64,000 nucleotides of DNA from Dechloromonas sp. Dech2017 (GCA_009469585.1 SSXW01000001.1:248001-312000); one strand, 5' to 3'. Positions 50,543 to 58,750 are shown, counted from the stretch's first letter. Translations and numbers: made by a program. Notes: generated by a model from the letters alone, not told the origin.

Positions 50543-50962
50543 CTAGCCGAGCAGCGTGACGACCACTTCGCGGCGGTGCCCCTGCGCGCGGTGCTCGAAC
50601 AGGTAGATGCCCTGCCAGGTGCCGAGCAGCAGCTTGCCGTCGGCGAAGGGCACGCTCAGCGCGACGCCGGTGAGCAGCGAGCGGGCGTGGGCGGCCATGT
50701 CGTCGTCGCCTTCCTGGTCGTGGCGATAGGCCGGGTCGCCGTCCGGCGCCCAGCGCTGCATCAGGGTTTCCAAGTCGAAGCGAACGCTGACGTCGGCGTT
50801 CTCGGTGATGGCCAGGCCGCAACTGGTATGGCGCACGAAAATATGGGCAATTCCGCTGTCGACCGCAGCAGTGCGCACCACGGCAGCGACTTCATCGGTG
50901 ATTTCGAGCGAACCGCGGCCGTGGGTGACGATGCTCAGGCGATGCTGTTCGGCCACGCCCAT
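50543..50962 (-). CDS. YjbQ family protein (secondary thiamine-phosphate synthase-like)
   Basis: 139 residues. UPF0047/YjbQ fold: IAHIFVRHTSCGLAITENADVSVRFDLE with the conserved His and Cys, RHDQEGDDDMAAHARSLLTG, and GTWQGIYLFEHRAQGHRREVVVTLLG. Some relatives have weak thiamine-phosphate synthase activity; the physiological role is unknown. The start shares one base with the stop of the upstream YajD gene. Copy 16 of the dispersed motif is inside the 5' third. Confidence 0.9.
   Translation of the reverse strand: MGVAEQHRLSIVTHGRGSLEITDEVAAVVRTAAVDSGIAHIFVRHTSCGLAITENADVSVRFDLETLMQRWAPDGDPAYRHDQEGDDDMAAHARSLLTGVALSVPFADGKLLLGTWQGIYLFEHRAQGHRREVVVTLLG
50837..50868 (+). repeat. Dispersed USS-like motif, copy 16
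   Basis: GAAAATATGGGC, AATTCCGC, then TGTCGACCGCAG. It is within the YjbQ gene. No further copies were seen from here to the end of the window. Confidence 0.7.
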
Positions 50963-51324
50963 CAGTCCTTCTTGAGCAGCCCTTGCAGGGCGGCGAAGGG
51001 GTTGTGGGTGGCGCCGCCGCCGCGCCGGCTGCTGTCGGTATGGCCGCGGTCGGCCTCGATCTGCTTCTGGTGCTCGTTGTCGTGGCAGTAGATGCAGAGC
51101 AGTTCCCAGTTGCTGCCGTCGGCCGGGTTGTTGTCGTGATTGTGGTCGCGGTGGTGCACGGTCAGTTCGCGCAGGTTGGCGACGGTGAATTCCCGGGTAC
51201 AGCGGCCGCAGATCCACGGGTAGATCTTCAGCGCCCGCTCGCGATAGCCCTCGGCGCGGGCGTCCGCCGCCTGGCGGGCATCGCGCACGATCTGGTCGAG
51301 TCGCTGGTGGTCTATGGCTTTCAT
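50962..51324 (-). CDS. yajD: HNH nuclease, YajD-like
   Basis: 120 residues from the ATG at 51324, chosen because GGAG lies 6 bp upstream (a TTG start at 51336 would include it). The HNH motif is clear: ICGRCTREF zinc pair, LTVHHRDHNHDNNPADGSNWELLCIYCHDNEHQ with catalytic His and the second CxxC-like pair. YajD is a small conserved protein of unknown physiological target. Confidence 0.85.
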   Translation of the reverse strand: MKAIDHQRLDQIVRDARQAADARAEGYRERALKIYPWICGRCTREFTVANLRELTVHHRDHNHDNNPADGSNWELLCIYCHDNEHQKQIEADRGHTDSSRRGGGATHNPFAALQGLLKKD

Positions 51325-51401
51325 GGTGGTCTCCAAGGACTTTGCGCGATTTTACGCCGCAGCCCCTAAAATGTGCCTTCATCCTCATTCAAGACGACGC
51401 C

Positions 51402-51830
51402 ATGCCCCGCATCAAGATCGACCTGCCCGAACGCTTCATTTTCTCGACCGAGATACCCATCTACATCGGCCACATCAACTACGGCCATCACCTCGACAAC
51501 GCGCAGCTGATCGCGCTGGTTTCCGAGGCCCGGGTGCGCTTCCTCAAGTCGCTCGGCTACAGCGAGATGGATGTCGAAGGCGTCGGCATCATCGTCGCCG
51601 ATGTCGCCGCCCAGTACCGTTCGGAAGCCTTCCACGGCGAAACCCTGGTCGTCGACATGGCCGCCGATGATTTCAACAAGTACGGCTGCGACCTGGTCTG
51701 GCAGCTGACCGACAAGGCCGGCGGCCGCGAAGTGGCCCGCGGCAAGCACGGCATCATTTTCTTCGACTACGCCGAACGCAAGGCCACGGCGGCTCCCGCC
51801 GCCTTCCTGGCCAAGGTGCAGGGGCAGTGA
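51402..51830 (+). CDS. Acyl-CoA thioesterase, hot-dog fold (4HBT)
   Basis: 142 residues from the ATG at 51402. A hot-dog-fold thioesterase: [41 protein letters not shown] and [25 protein letters not shown]. His/Asn residues around HLDN are those of the YbgC/FadM-like active site. Substrate unknown. Its stop overlaps the GTG start of the truncated radical SAM gene, so the two once formed an operon. Confidence 0.85.
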   Translation: MPRIKIDLPERFIFSTEIPIYIGHINYGHHLDNAQLIALVSEARVRFLKSLGYSEMDVEGVGIIVADVAAQYRSEAFHGETLVVDMAADDFNKYGCDLVWQLTDKAGGREVARGKHGIIFFDYAERKATAAPAAFLAKVQGQ

Positions 51831-51958
51831 TCCCGATCCGCTACGTCGAGCCGGTCTTTCGCCCGCCCAGCGAAGCCGAATCGCTGATCCTGCCGGTCAC
51901 CGATGGCTGTTCGTGGAACCGGTGCACTTTTTGCGAAATGGTATGGCGTTATCTATAG
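51827..51958 (+). pseudogene. Truncated radical SAM protein, 5' fragment
   Basis: Translated by hand: a GTG start overlapping the thioesterase stop (GTGA), then [36 protein letters not shown] and an abrupt VWRYL-stop. The CxxxCxxC iron-sulfur motif (C-SWNR-C-TF-C) is present, but the protein ends three codons into foreign A/T-rich sequence starting at about 51940. About 40 of several hundred residues remain, so the gene is inactivated; the rest is not in the window. Confidence 0.85.
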
Positions 51959-51991
51959 TACAAATGTAATTTAATAATTTTACGCTATACC
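51940..51991. repeat. 52-bp palindromic sequence at the left edge of the accessory zone
   Basis: GGTATGGCGT at the left and ACGCTATACC at the right, an inverted repeat with one mismatch around an A/T-rich middle. It begins exactly where homology to the radical SAM gene stops. Related pieces (CGCGTAAAACG, GCGTCGCGAATAAAA) follow to 52050. It could be an element end or att site. Confidence 0.5.
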
Positions 51992-52069
51992 AATAGGTTA
52001 TTTTGTGTTGTCCTCGCGTAAAACGATTGTATTGTATTGCGTCGCGAATAAAATGGTTTCATTTATTAG

Positions 52070-53246
52070 GGATTCTCTGAACAAGCCGCAATTTTTGGGC
52101 GGGCTGTCATGAAAATGATGAAAAACAGGCGATTTTCGACTGGCGAGCATGAAATTCCGGGGTTTTCCCCCGTATTTCCCGCATCACAGGCGCACCTCGC
52201 CCATCAAAGGCAACAAGCGTTTGCGCGCCAGCCACAGGTTGGTCAGCGCGAACAGCGTCACGATCTGCCCGGTGTTCTTGGCCAGGCCACGATAGCGAAC
52301 CTTTGCATAGCCGAATTGCCCCTTGACCACCCGGAACGGGTGTTCCACCACCGCCCGGATGGCCGACAACAGTCGGTTGAATGCCTTTTGCCCCTTGCTC
52401 AGCTTGCCACCCGCCGGTTTCTTGGTCGGCGTCAGCACGGTCAGTTTGCCTTCCTTCTCAAAGGTATCGATCGTCCGGTTTTTCTTGTGGTAGCCACGGT
52501 CGCCCAGGACCAGGGTTTCCTCGCCATGCAGGCAGGATTCCATCATCGTGATGTCGGCAACCTTGGCCGTCGTGCATTCAACGGTATGCACCAGGCCGCT
52601 TTCGGGATCGACGCCGATGTGCGCCTTCATCCCGAAATGCCATTGGTTGCCCTTCTTGGTCTGCGTCATCTCGGGATCGCGCTTCTTGTCTTCATTCTTC
52701 GTCGAACTGGGGGCAGCAATCAGCGTCGCATCGACGACCGTGCCGCGCTTCATCGACAAGCCTTTCTCGGAAAGCACCGCATTGACCTCGGCAAAGATTG
52801 CCACCGCCAGGTCGTGCTTCTCCAGCAGATGACGGAAGCGCAGGATGGTGCTTTCGTCCGGCATCACATCCTCGAAGGCATCCAGCCCGGCAAACCGCCT
52901 CAGCAGGGGCACATCATGCAGGGCCTCTTCCATCGCCGGATCAGAGTAGCCAAACCATTGCTGGATGAAGTGAATCCGCAACATCGTCGAGAGTGGCATC
53001 GGCGGCCGACCGTTTCCCTTCTTCGGGTAGAACGGTTCGATCAGCGCTTCCAAGCGAGACGACGGCACCACCGTGTCCATCTCCGCCAGGAACACCGCCT
53101 TCCGGGTTTGCTTTCCCGCCTTGGGCAGGAATCCCGTCTTGGCAAGGCTCAATTGCTTCATCGATTTCATCTCTTCAATCACTGCCATGACAATGGCGCC
53201 ATTTTCTCAAATCACGCTGCATGACGATCACTTATGCAGGATTTCC
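52070..53246 (-). mobile_element. IS5-family insertion sequence with intact ends
   Basis: 1,177 bp. The left end GGATTCTCTGAACAAG and the complement of the right end, GGAAATCCTGCATAAG, are imperfect 16-bp inverted repeats. Both ends are flanked by TTAG (52066-52069 and 53247-53250), a YTAR target duplication as expected of the IS5 group. One intact transposase gene is inside, so the element looks recent and possibly active. Confidence 0.88.
52184..53188 (-). CDS. IS5-family transposase
   Basis: 334 residues. DDE catalytic residues are in context: Asp in GTVVDATLIAAPSS, Asp in ETLVLGDRGYHKK and Glu in AIRAVVEHPFRVVKGQFGYAKVRYRGL. The N-terminus contains the DUF772-like region (MPLSTMLRIHFIQQWFGYSDPAMEEAL). 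Full length, no frameshift. It mobilises the surrounding element. Confidence 0.95.
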   Translation of the reverse strand: MAVIEEMKSMKQLSLAKTGFLPKAGKQTRKAVFLAEMDTVVPSSRLEALIEPFYPKKGNGRPPMPLSTMLRIHFIQQWFGYSDPAMEEALHDVPLLRRFAGLDAFEDVMPDESTILRFRHLLEKHDLAVAIFAEVNAVLSEKGLSMKRGTVVDATLIAAPSSTKNEDKKRDPEMTQTKKGNQWHFGMKAHIGVDPESGLVHTVECTTAKVADITMMESCLHGEETLVLGDRGYHKKNRTIDTFEKEGKLTVLTPTKKPAGGKLSKGQKAFNRLLSAIRAVVEHPFRVVKGQFGYAKVRYRGLAKNTGQIVTLFALTNLWLARKRLLPLMGEVRL

Positions 53247-53277
53247 TTAGCGCAATGTCATTTGAATCTGAAGTAAA

Positions 53278-54294
53278 TCAGGTAGACGGAAGGGTCAGAG
53301 GCAATACTTCCTGCTCAATTGCTCTGCCGTCAGCACTGATCATCTCACCAACGCCCTCCCATCCGTTATGGGCCGCGATGCGCGAAATCTCTCTCCGCTC
53401 ATCGTTGCCCAAGGCCTTCCGCGCTACAACGCCAGGGTATTTAGCGGGGGCCATGTTCCAGAGGTGGAGCGGGCTGGTGTGTGCGTTCTTGAGTCGCATG
53501 GCGATCCTAAAACCGCCAACATCGATATCGCCCCAGTGATAACGAATTACGCCAGGATCGGCCATCGTGTCACCCAGCGTCCGTGCATAGACGCCCATGA
53601 ATGCAGGGGAGGGCGTCCCTGCGGTGTAGATGATAAGTCCCGCTGGTGTGCCGGCCTTGCCAAGGGCGAGTTCGTGGAATGTGGTCAGGTTCTCGACTGT
53701 CAGCACATAGCCGCCCGACGTGGCCAGCCGCACCCGCCGGATAGAGGATGGCGATAGACCCACGTAGGGGAAAGGGATCGTGATCTCGGTACCGTCTGCC
53801 AACTCGACAATGCCGCTTCCGGCCATGAGAATCGGCATCGGCATTTTGACCAGTCCGAGTCCGTTAAGGACATCTTCGGTTTCGCGCCAGGGCGGTTCCA
53901 TCGTTTCAGCCGTCAGGACATCGAGGGCAGCGTAGATGCTTTCGATCCGCTTGGTGTCACAGAAAAGCTGGCCACTGAGCCGACGAATAGGAATGTCGTC
54001 TTCTCGCGCCCGTTCCTGACTTGCCGCGATGACACGGCAGGCGTCCGCAATTTCCCGGGCATCGCTGGCCTTCAGTCCTCGGACGGTCTTGCCGATACGC
54101 CACCGTTGCAGCACATCCCCAACGCGCATGTTTTCACGCCAAGGGGAAAGCAGGGATTCAGCCATCACAAAGTCAGCCCAAGCAGTTTGCCGCCCGAGCA
54201 GCCCGGCCGTCAGATCAGCACTCACCAGCCGGGCTCGAAGAATTTGGCCGTCCGCGCCGGCCCGCCTGTCCCATTCCAGCGCTATGCAATTCTG
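53278..54294 (-). pseudogene. jetD: Truncated jetD (Wadjet anti-plasmid subunit D), 5' end lost
   Basis: About 338 residues of the C-terminal part of JetD remain: LVSADLTAGLLGRQ and ESLLSPWRENM at the front, then the topoisomerase-primase-like (DUF2220) domain with YVLTVENLTTFHELAL, GLIIYTAGTPSPAFMG and HWGDIDVGGFRIA (acidic cluster). The natural N-terminus is replaced by an IS5-type transposase start in the same frame. JetD is the nuclease subunit of Wadjet (JetABCD), which cleaves closed circular plasmids; jetA, jetB and jetC are not upstream, so the system is dead here. Confidence 0.75.
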
Positions 54295-54555
54295 ACGCTC
54301 GTACGTGCGGTGCCAGTGCCCAAGTTCTTCGGGCAAGTCACGCCACGGACTGCCAGTACGCATGATCCACAACACGGCTTCGAAAAAACGCCGGTTGTCC
54401 TGGGCGGTGACGCCACGGTCATTCGCCTTGCCAGGTAAGAGTTGCTCAATTCGCGCCCACTGGTCGTCACGCAACATCCTTCTGTCCATCCTGAATTCAG
54501 CCCAAAAGTCAGGATATGACCAGATTTCACGAGCTGTGAACAGCCCCTTGCTATG
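54295..54555 (-). mobile_element. Remnant of a second IS5-family element (5' end)
   Basis: The end GGGGCTGTTCACAGCTCGTG (minus strand, near 54555) looks like an IS5-type terminal repeat. It is followed by the first 65 codons of a transposase (from 54489: MDRRMLRDDQWARIEQLLPG and EAVLWIMRTGSPWRDLPEEL), which then runs in frame into jetD. The other end is missing, consistent with a deletion at the IS boundary. Confidence 0.75.
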
Positions 54556-54909
54556 CCATTGACTGCAAACGAATTATTCAGCACGTTTCCGTTTGGCATA
54601 CAACCAAGTAATCAATTGAGAACACGCCCTAGAGAAGAAGCCGCGGGCCTTCGTGTTGAACTGAACCTTATAAAATCGGCTGATGTTCAGAAAATTGAGG
54701 AATGAGGAACGCTAAGTTGAATTGTCACTATGTATTTGAATTTTTATGTTGAACTTTAACCACAATTTTGTTGATTTCACCAAAATCTTGTCCCAACTTT
54801 CTCTAACATTTTGTACACCGCCGAGTGGGCGTTTTTGGGGAAGTTTCAGGTTTCACAAAGTCGCATAATTTGTATTATGTAAACTATAGGCTGCGTAGCA
54901 TTTGCCTGG
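54556..54909. other. A/T-rich intergenic region with the dif-like site
   Basis: 354 bp without a convincing gene. Its A/T content is far above the surrounding DNA. The only recognisable element is the dif-like sequence at 54858-54885. It lies upstream of the jetD remnant and downstream of the TIR gene. Confidence 0.6.
54858..54885 (+). promoter_or_regulatory. dif: dif-like XerCD recombination site
   Basis: 28 bp: the XerC arm AAGTCGCATAA, a 6-bp centre TTTGTA, and the XerD arm TTATGTAAACT. Against the remembered E. coli dif, 20 of 28 positions agree, and the inner arm bases CGCATAA and TTATGT are identical. It is either the chromosome dimer resolution site or the attachment site of an element using XerCD. 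The polarity of GGGNAGGG octamers around it favours the former. Confidence 0.75.
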
Positions 54910-56682
54910 TTAAGGCAACCGATGCGATACGAGTTCAAATAGGTCGTTCTCACTTTCTGTGCCATCAGCTGATTTGATAATCCGTTGCATCCTCACGTAG
55001 CGCTTTACCTCGGGCGCGTACCAAATTAGGTAACGGACTCTGACCGGTTCGATCTGCGCCTGGGTAAACGACCCGCTCTGGTTGCGTGTGCTCGATACCT
55101 CGATCTTGAAAGCATTGAATGCCCCGGCCGGTACGTTCACTGACTCCTGGCCAATTAGCGATGCCTTGGAATACCACTGAGTCCAGTGCGAATCCATATC
55201 GGGCGTGGCAAAACCACTTTGCGTTGCGAATTGACCGAGTCCGACATATGCCCCGAGATACGGACTGAACTCCTGGCCTATTGCATTCCAGGCGATGAAG
55301 CCACTACTGCTGCCCCGGGACCGGCGAACTTCGCCGGCGCGATCAGGTTCGATCATGCGTAACTCATCGGTAATCACGCCATTTTCGACCGACTGCGCCA
55401 CGATCTCGAAGCGCCGTTTGGGGCTTGATGACCACTTGCCTGACGAGCGATACGCCCAACGCTCACCCCTCAGCGGGTATGGCGAGGCAATACCTGGGGT
55501 CGTTGCAGCACCTGGCGTTGGCTTGGCCAAGGCTTCTCTTTTGCGGTCCGCTTGGGGCTGATCTGTGGCAGGCGAACTTGCAGTTCGGAGTTTTGGGATA
55601 ACCCTCAGCACTTTTTTGTCGCTTCGCTCACCTTGCCTGGCGGTCAGCGTAAATGTTGTCAGCTTTTCCACGTCCACCTCGACACACCCCGCGTTTCCTT
55701 TGTCCACCACACCGGGACGCGGCGTCAGTGTGACTGTTTCGGCATCGCTCACGCGGTAACACAAGCGCGTACGTTCTCCATCCGCTTCAACCCGGAACTC
55801 CCTGATGCGAGGGAAAGATTCCCGAGGCGGCGCAGCGCGTCCTGGGTCGACAATTGGCACGGTAGACGGCACGGGGGGTAGCGGTTCGCTATCGGGCAGT
55901 GCTTCCGGTTTAGGTGGCGCTTCGATTGGTACGGACGGCGGTGGTGCACTTGGTTTCGAGGCATCGGCCGTGACGACCGGGGCGGAAGGCTTTTCCGCCG
56001 AGGGGGGACTGGTCGTCATGTCTTTCGGATCGCTGGAGGCAAACCAGAATCCGACGGCGGCAAGCGTGCCGATAGCAAATGTTAGCGGCCAGATCGATCG
56101 TCTAGAACCCCCCTGCTCTTTGCCATTGCCGTCATCCTTGGGCGCAACCTCCCCTTCATTCGCGTCATGCGGGCTTGGTCGCTGGGTGGCCGTGGCAACG
56201 CGGTGCGCATCGGGCTGCGGCGTGTTCAAAATGCTCTCGAGGGTGCGGATCAGTTCGCCTGTAGAGGCTTCCCATTGCTTGTGGTTGATCTCGATAGCCT
56301 GCCGTCGGGTCAGTGGCTTGAGCACCTCCGGTAAATCGTTGGCATGCGGCATGACCGCGTCGCCGACCAGAACTGGAACCACCCGTATGCCGCGCTGCAA
56401 AGCGGACCCGGTCTCGAGGCGGATGAAATCGTTGGGATCGTCGAGTCGCCGTCGCCCTGACGCATCGGTAGCTGTTGTCCATTCATCGCCGATGACGGCG
56501 ATCAGCACACGGCATGATCCCACTGCCTGTTCGATGGCCTCGACAAAGTCGAGACCAGGCTCGATACCCTCGACATCCATGAATACACGCTCGGCGCCGA
56601 AATGGGCAACAAGACGGTCGTAGAGGCGCCCAGCGTAGCCTGCTGAATCATCCCGTCGATAGCTGATAAATATCCCGTCCAT
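54910..56682 (-). CDS. TIR-domain membrane protein
   Basis: 590 residues. N-terminal TIR domain (about 1-150): MDGIFISYRRDDSAGYAGRL, AERVFMDVEGIEPGLDFVEAIEQAV, CRVLIAVIGDEW and DFIRLETGSALQRGIRVVPVLVG, with Glu in FIRLETG in the position of the NADase Glu. A membrane helix (WPLTFAIGTLAAVGFWFA, about residue 200) and a Pro/Ser-rich linker follow. Then a beta-sandwich-like domain (REFRVEADGERTRLCYRVSDAETVTL) and a C-terminal region (RRFEIVAQSVENGVITDELRM; YLIWYAPEVKRYVRM). Bacterial TIR proteins of this type often belong to defence or signalling islands; the trigger is unknown. Confidence 0.82.
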   Translation of the reverse strand: MDGIFISYRRDDSAGYAGRLYDRLVAHFGAERVFMDVEGIEPGLDFVEAIEQAVGSCRVLIAVIGDEWTTATDASGRRRLDDPNDFIRLETGSALQRGIRVVPVLVGDAVMPHANDLPEVLKPLTRRQAIEINHKQWEASTGELIRTLESILNTPQPDAHRVATATQRPSPHDANEGEVAPKDDGNGKEQGGSRRSIWPLTFAIGTLAAVGFWFASSDPKDMTTSPPSAEKPSAPVVTADASKPSAPPPSVPIEAPPKPEALPDSEPLPPVPSTVPIVDPGRAAPPRESFPRIREFRVEADGERTRLCYRVSDAETVTLTPRPGVVDKGNAGCVEVDVEKLTTFTLTARQGERSDKKVLRVIPKLRTASSPATDQPQADRKREALAKPTPGAATTPGIASPYPLRGERWAYRSSGKWSSSPKRRFEIVAQSVENGVITDELRMIEPDRAGEVRRSRGSSSGFIAWNAIGQEFSPYLGAYVGLGQFATQSGFATPDMDSHWTQWYSKASLIGQESVNVPAGAFNAFKIEVSSTRNQSGSFTQAQIEPVRVRYLIWYAPEVKRYVRMQRIIKSADGTESENDLFELVSHRLP

Positions 56683-56733
56683 ACCGATCAGTCCCCTCTC
56701 GGCCTGGCTGCCTCATGGTTCAATTCGCCCAGC

Positions 56734-56798
56734 GAGCCTTGGCAGGGAACCAAGGCTCATCCGTCCGCGATCATGCCATGATCATCATGCTGCATGAT
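56734..56798. promoter_or_regulatory. Cluster of perfect inverted repeats upstream of the TIR gene
   Basis: Three adjacent palindromes: GAGCCTTGG-7-CCAAGGCTC (56734-56758), GATCATG-C-CATGATC (56769-56783) and ATCATG-CTG-CATGAT (56784-56798). They could be operators for the TIR gene, whose start is at 56682, or an intrinsic hairpin after the DUF1178 gene; no T run follows, so regulation is slightly preferred. Confidence 0.4.
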
Positions 56799-56912
56799 GC
56801 ATCTGGATGCAACTGCTGCCATACCCTGATGATCAGCAAATACCCGCAAAAGTTCAGGTATTTACGGAAAATATTGGGTGTTCAACGCTTACGCAGGAGA
56901 GTGCCGACGAGG

Positions 56913-57353
56913 TTAGTTGAGGTCCTCATCCTTGACCGGATGGAGGTGCAATATCTGGATACCTTCGTCGCGCAACGCATCACACTCATCGGCCGTAGCC
57001 TGTCCACGAATGGAACGCTCAGGGGCTTCGTTGTAATGAATTTTCCTGGCCTCTTCGGCGAACGACTTTCCAACGTCCTCGCTGTTTTCGACAATGGTCT
57101 GGATCAATTGTCGATACAGCGCCATCGTCTGAATGCCTACCGGCATCAAGGCTGTACTGGCAGAAGGCGACGGAGCGAATTGCGGGGAACCGGACGCTAT
57201 GGAAACTGCCGACGGAATGCGCCTTATGTCGTGGCTGTCGCATTGCGGACAACTGATGAAATCCCGTTGCAACTGATCTTCGAAATCTTCAGCGCTGCGA
57301 AACCAGCCTTCGAATTTGTGGTTGTTGTCGCAACTGAGGTCGTAGATGATCAT
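56913..57353 (-). CDS. DUF1178 family protein
   Basis: 146 residues from the ATG at 57353 (MIIYDLSCDNNHKFEGWFRS), which is the usual N-terminus of the family; the longer in-frame upstream start is not supported. It has a zinc-ribbon-like pair (CDNNHKF and CPQCDSHDIRRIPSAV) and the conserved C-terminal EARKIHYNEAPERSIRGQATADECDALRDEGIQI. Function unknown. DUF1178 genes are normally core chromosomal, so this one may mark native DNA between mobile segments. Confidence 0.88.
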   Translation of the reverse strand: MIIYDLSCDNNHKFEGWFRSAEDFEDQLQRDFISCPQCDSHDIRRIPSAVSIASGSPQFAPSPSASTALMPVGIQTMALYRQLIQTIVENSEDVGKSFAEEARKIHYNEAPERSIRGQATADECDALRDEGIQILHLHPVKDEDLN

Positions 57354-57529
57354 GGACTTGTTCTTGGTCGGGACGGGAATCGTATAAACCATGGAAAGCA
57401 TTGCTATCAGAAGAAATCGAAAATCACAGTTTTCGAGTTACCCCCAAAGTTACCCCCATCGAAACGTCGCTGGCACCTATTCTGTTAGGGCGCGAATCAT
57501 ACCACCCTACCCTTTTTCATCAGCTAGTC

Positions 57530-57572
57530 GCATCTGCTTTGGGAGCAGATGGCAGGGATTCGAGCCCCTATA
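57530..57572 (+). repeat. tRNA-Pro anticodon-arm fragment A (att-like)
   Basis: GCATCTGCTTTGGGAGCAGA matches a tRNA-Pro(UGG) anticodon arm (loop TTTGGGA). It is followed by a diverged T-arm-like GGGATTCGAGCCCC; no 5' half or acceptor is present. Positions 57531-57549 are identical to fragment B. Confidence 0.65.
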
Positions 57573-57614
57573 ATCTGATCACTGCCTGCGCGTTTCTACC
57601 TTCGGGCTTTTTTT

Positions 57615-58202
57615 CTACGCCCCCAGGTAAGGGACCAGAAACGATGTCGGAATAGCCAGGCACTGATTGTTCTGATATTGCACCATGCCCCATTGCAATC
57701 CGACGATCTGACCCCGCGCATTGACAACCGGTCCGCCTGACGAACCAGGGGAACAGAACGCGGTAATGACAAGCGATCGACCAGACCGGAATTCCGCCAT
57801 GCCCTTAACGGTACCTTGGATAACCACAGGCATAGCACTCGGATAACCAAAGACCCAAACGCTTTCGCCTTCTCTTGCCTCAGGAGACATCGGCGCCGGA
57901 GTGCCAACGAAGCCACCACGAAGCACACAAGCGTCAAAACTGCCCAAACTGTAATAGCCGGTTGTATAGAAGCGCTTCCCGGTTTGCCGATGGATTACAC
58001 CAGGAGCCCCGCCAGACTTTACAACATGGCAGTTCGTCAGAATCTTATCTTGGGCAATCAACACGCCGGTGCCTTGCGACATAGACCGACCATCGGGCGA
58101 TGGCACTTCGACGCGATAAATGGCCGACTCAACCGAAAACGGCCCGGGGTCCGCAAGGGCAACAGAAGAAAACACCAGAACCAGCCAAGGAAGCCAGCGC
58201 AT
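57615..58202 (-). CDS. Secreted trypsin-like serine protease
   Basis: 195 residues with a Sec signal (MRWLPWLVLVFSSVALA). Chymotrypsin-fold triad: His in ILTNCHVVKSGG, Asp in GSFDACVLRGG, Ser in CSPGSSGGPVVNARGQIVG. It is short and lacks PDZ domains. Substrate unknown. It lies between tRNA-Pro fragments A and B together with the DUF2513 gene. Confidence 0.85.
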   Translation of the reverse strand: MRWLPWLVLVFSSVALADPGPFSVESAIYRVEVPSPDGRSMSQGTGVLIAQDKILTNCHVVKSGGAPGVIHRQTGKRFYTTGYYSLGSFDACVLRGGFVGTPAPMSPEAREGESVWVFGYPSAMPVVIQGTVKGMAEFRSGRSLVITAFCSPGSSGGPVVNARGQIVGLQWGMVQYQNNQCLAIPTSFLVPYLGA

Positions 58203-58249
58203 GAATTACTCCCCTTTCAACACGTCCAGGTTGATCTTCATTGTGATTA

Positions 58250-58639
58250 TCAGAGCTTCACCCCGGTATATTCCTCAACCTGCTTCTTGATGAAACCCTT
58301 GGCCAGGTCCTTCAGTAGATCAGCGGTGAAGCCGCCAGCTGCTTCGGCCCCCTTCTTGGTTTTGGCCCAAACTTCGGGGCTACGGACCGAATCAACGAAA
58401 TCATGTCCTGCCCACGTCAGTCGACCGAACAGAACCGCTCCCGACATCATCGTTCCGTGAGTTGCGAGAAGACCGGCCTCAACGATCAGATTCAGGTGAT
58501 AGTCGATTTCATCCGACGAAAAGCCTTCGAAAATCATATCGCCTTCGCCTGCGGAAAGTTCCTCAACGATCCCTGGCTTTCTCGGTATTACCTCCAGCCT
58601 GAGCATCAACTCGCGAATCAAATCCATGTCGCGCCGCAT
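58250..58639 (-). CDS. DUF2513 protein
   Basis: 129 residues from the ATG at 58639 (MRRDMDLIRELMLRLE), the typical DUF2513 N-terminus; a longer in-frame start is less likely. The middle (SDEIDYHLNLIVEAGLLA and LTWAGHDFVDSVRSPEVW) resembles a winged helix, followed by a helical tail. Common in phage and genomic islands; role unknown. Confidence 0.8.
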   Translation of the reverse strand: MRRDMDLIRELMLRLEVIPRKPGIVEELSAGEGDMIFEGFSSDEIDYHLNLIVEAGLLATHGTMMSGAVLFGRLTWAGHDFVDSVRSPEVWAKTKKGAEAAGGFTADLLKDLAKGFIKKQVEEYTGVKL

Positions 58640-58700
58640 TGGATTCTCTCCAAATAAAAGCTCTATGATATTCAAATGACACAACTACGGGGATTCCACT

Positions 58701-58750
58701 CATCTGCTTTGGGAGCAGAGGGTCGGGGGTTCGAGTACCTCGGGGATCGG
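58701..58750 (+). repeat. tRNA-Pro anticodon-arm fragment B (att-like)
   Basis: CATCTGCTTTGGGAGCAGA identical to fragment A over 19 bp and then GGGTCG, as in tRNA-Pro, with a T-arm-like GGGGGTTCGAGTACCTC. The 5' half is absent. A and B are 1,170 bp apart in direct orientation. Confidence 0.65.

Noticed and set aside
51940..52060. Repeated GCGTAA-like boxes as a Tn7-like transposon end
   Set aside because: No TnsABCD-type gene is present in the window and the repeats are too irregular to support the claim.
54282..54599. Possible small minus-strand gene overlapping the IS5 remnant
   Set aside because: It overlaps the transposase N-terminus in another frame and has no ribosome site or recognisable content.
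57530..57572. tRNA-Pro fragment A as a functional tRNA
   Set aside because: Only the anticodon arm and a T-arm-like piece exist; no acceptor stem or D-arm can be folded.
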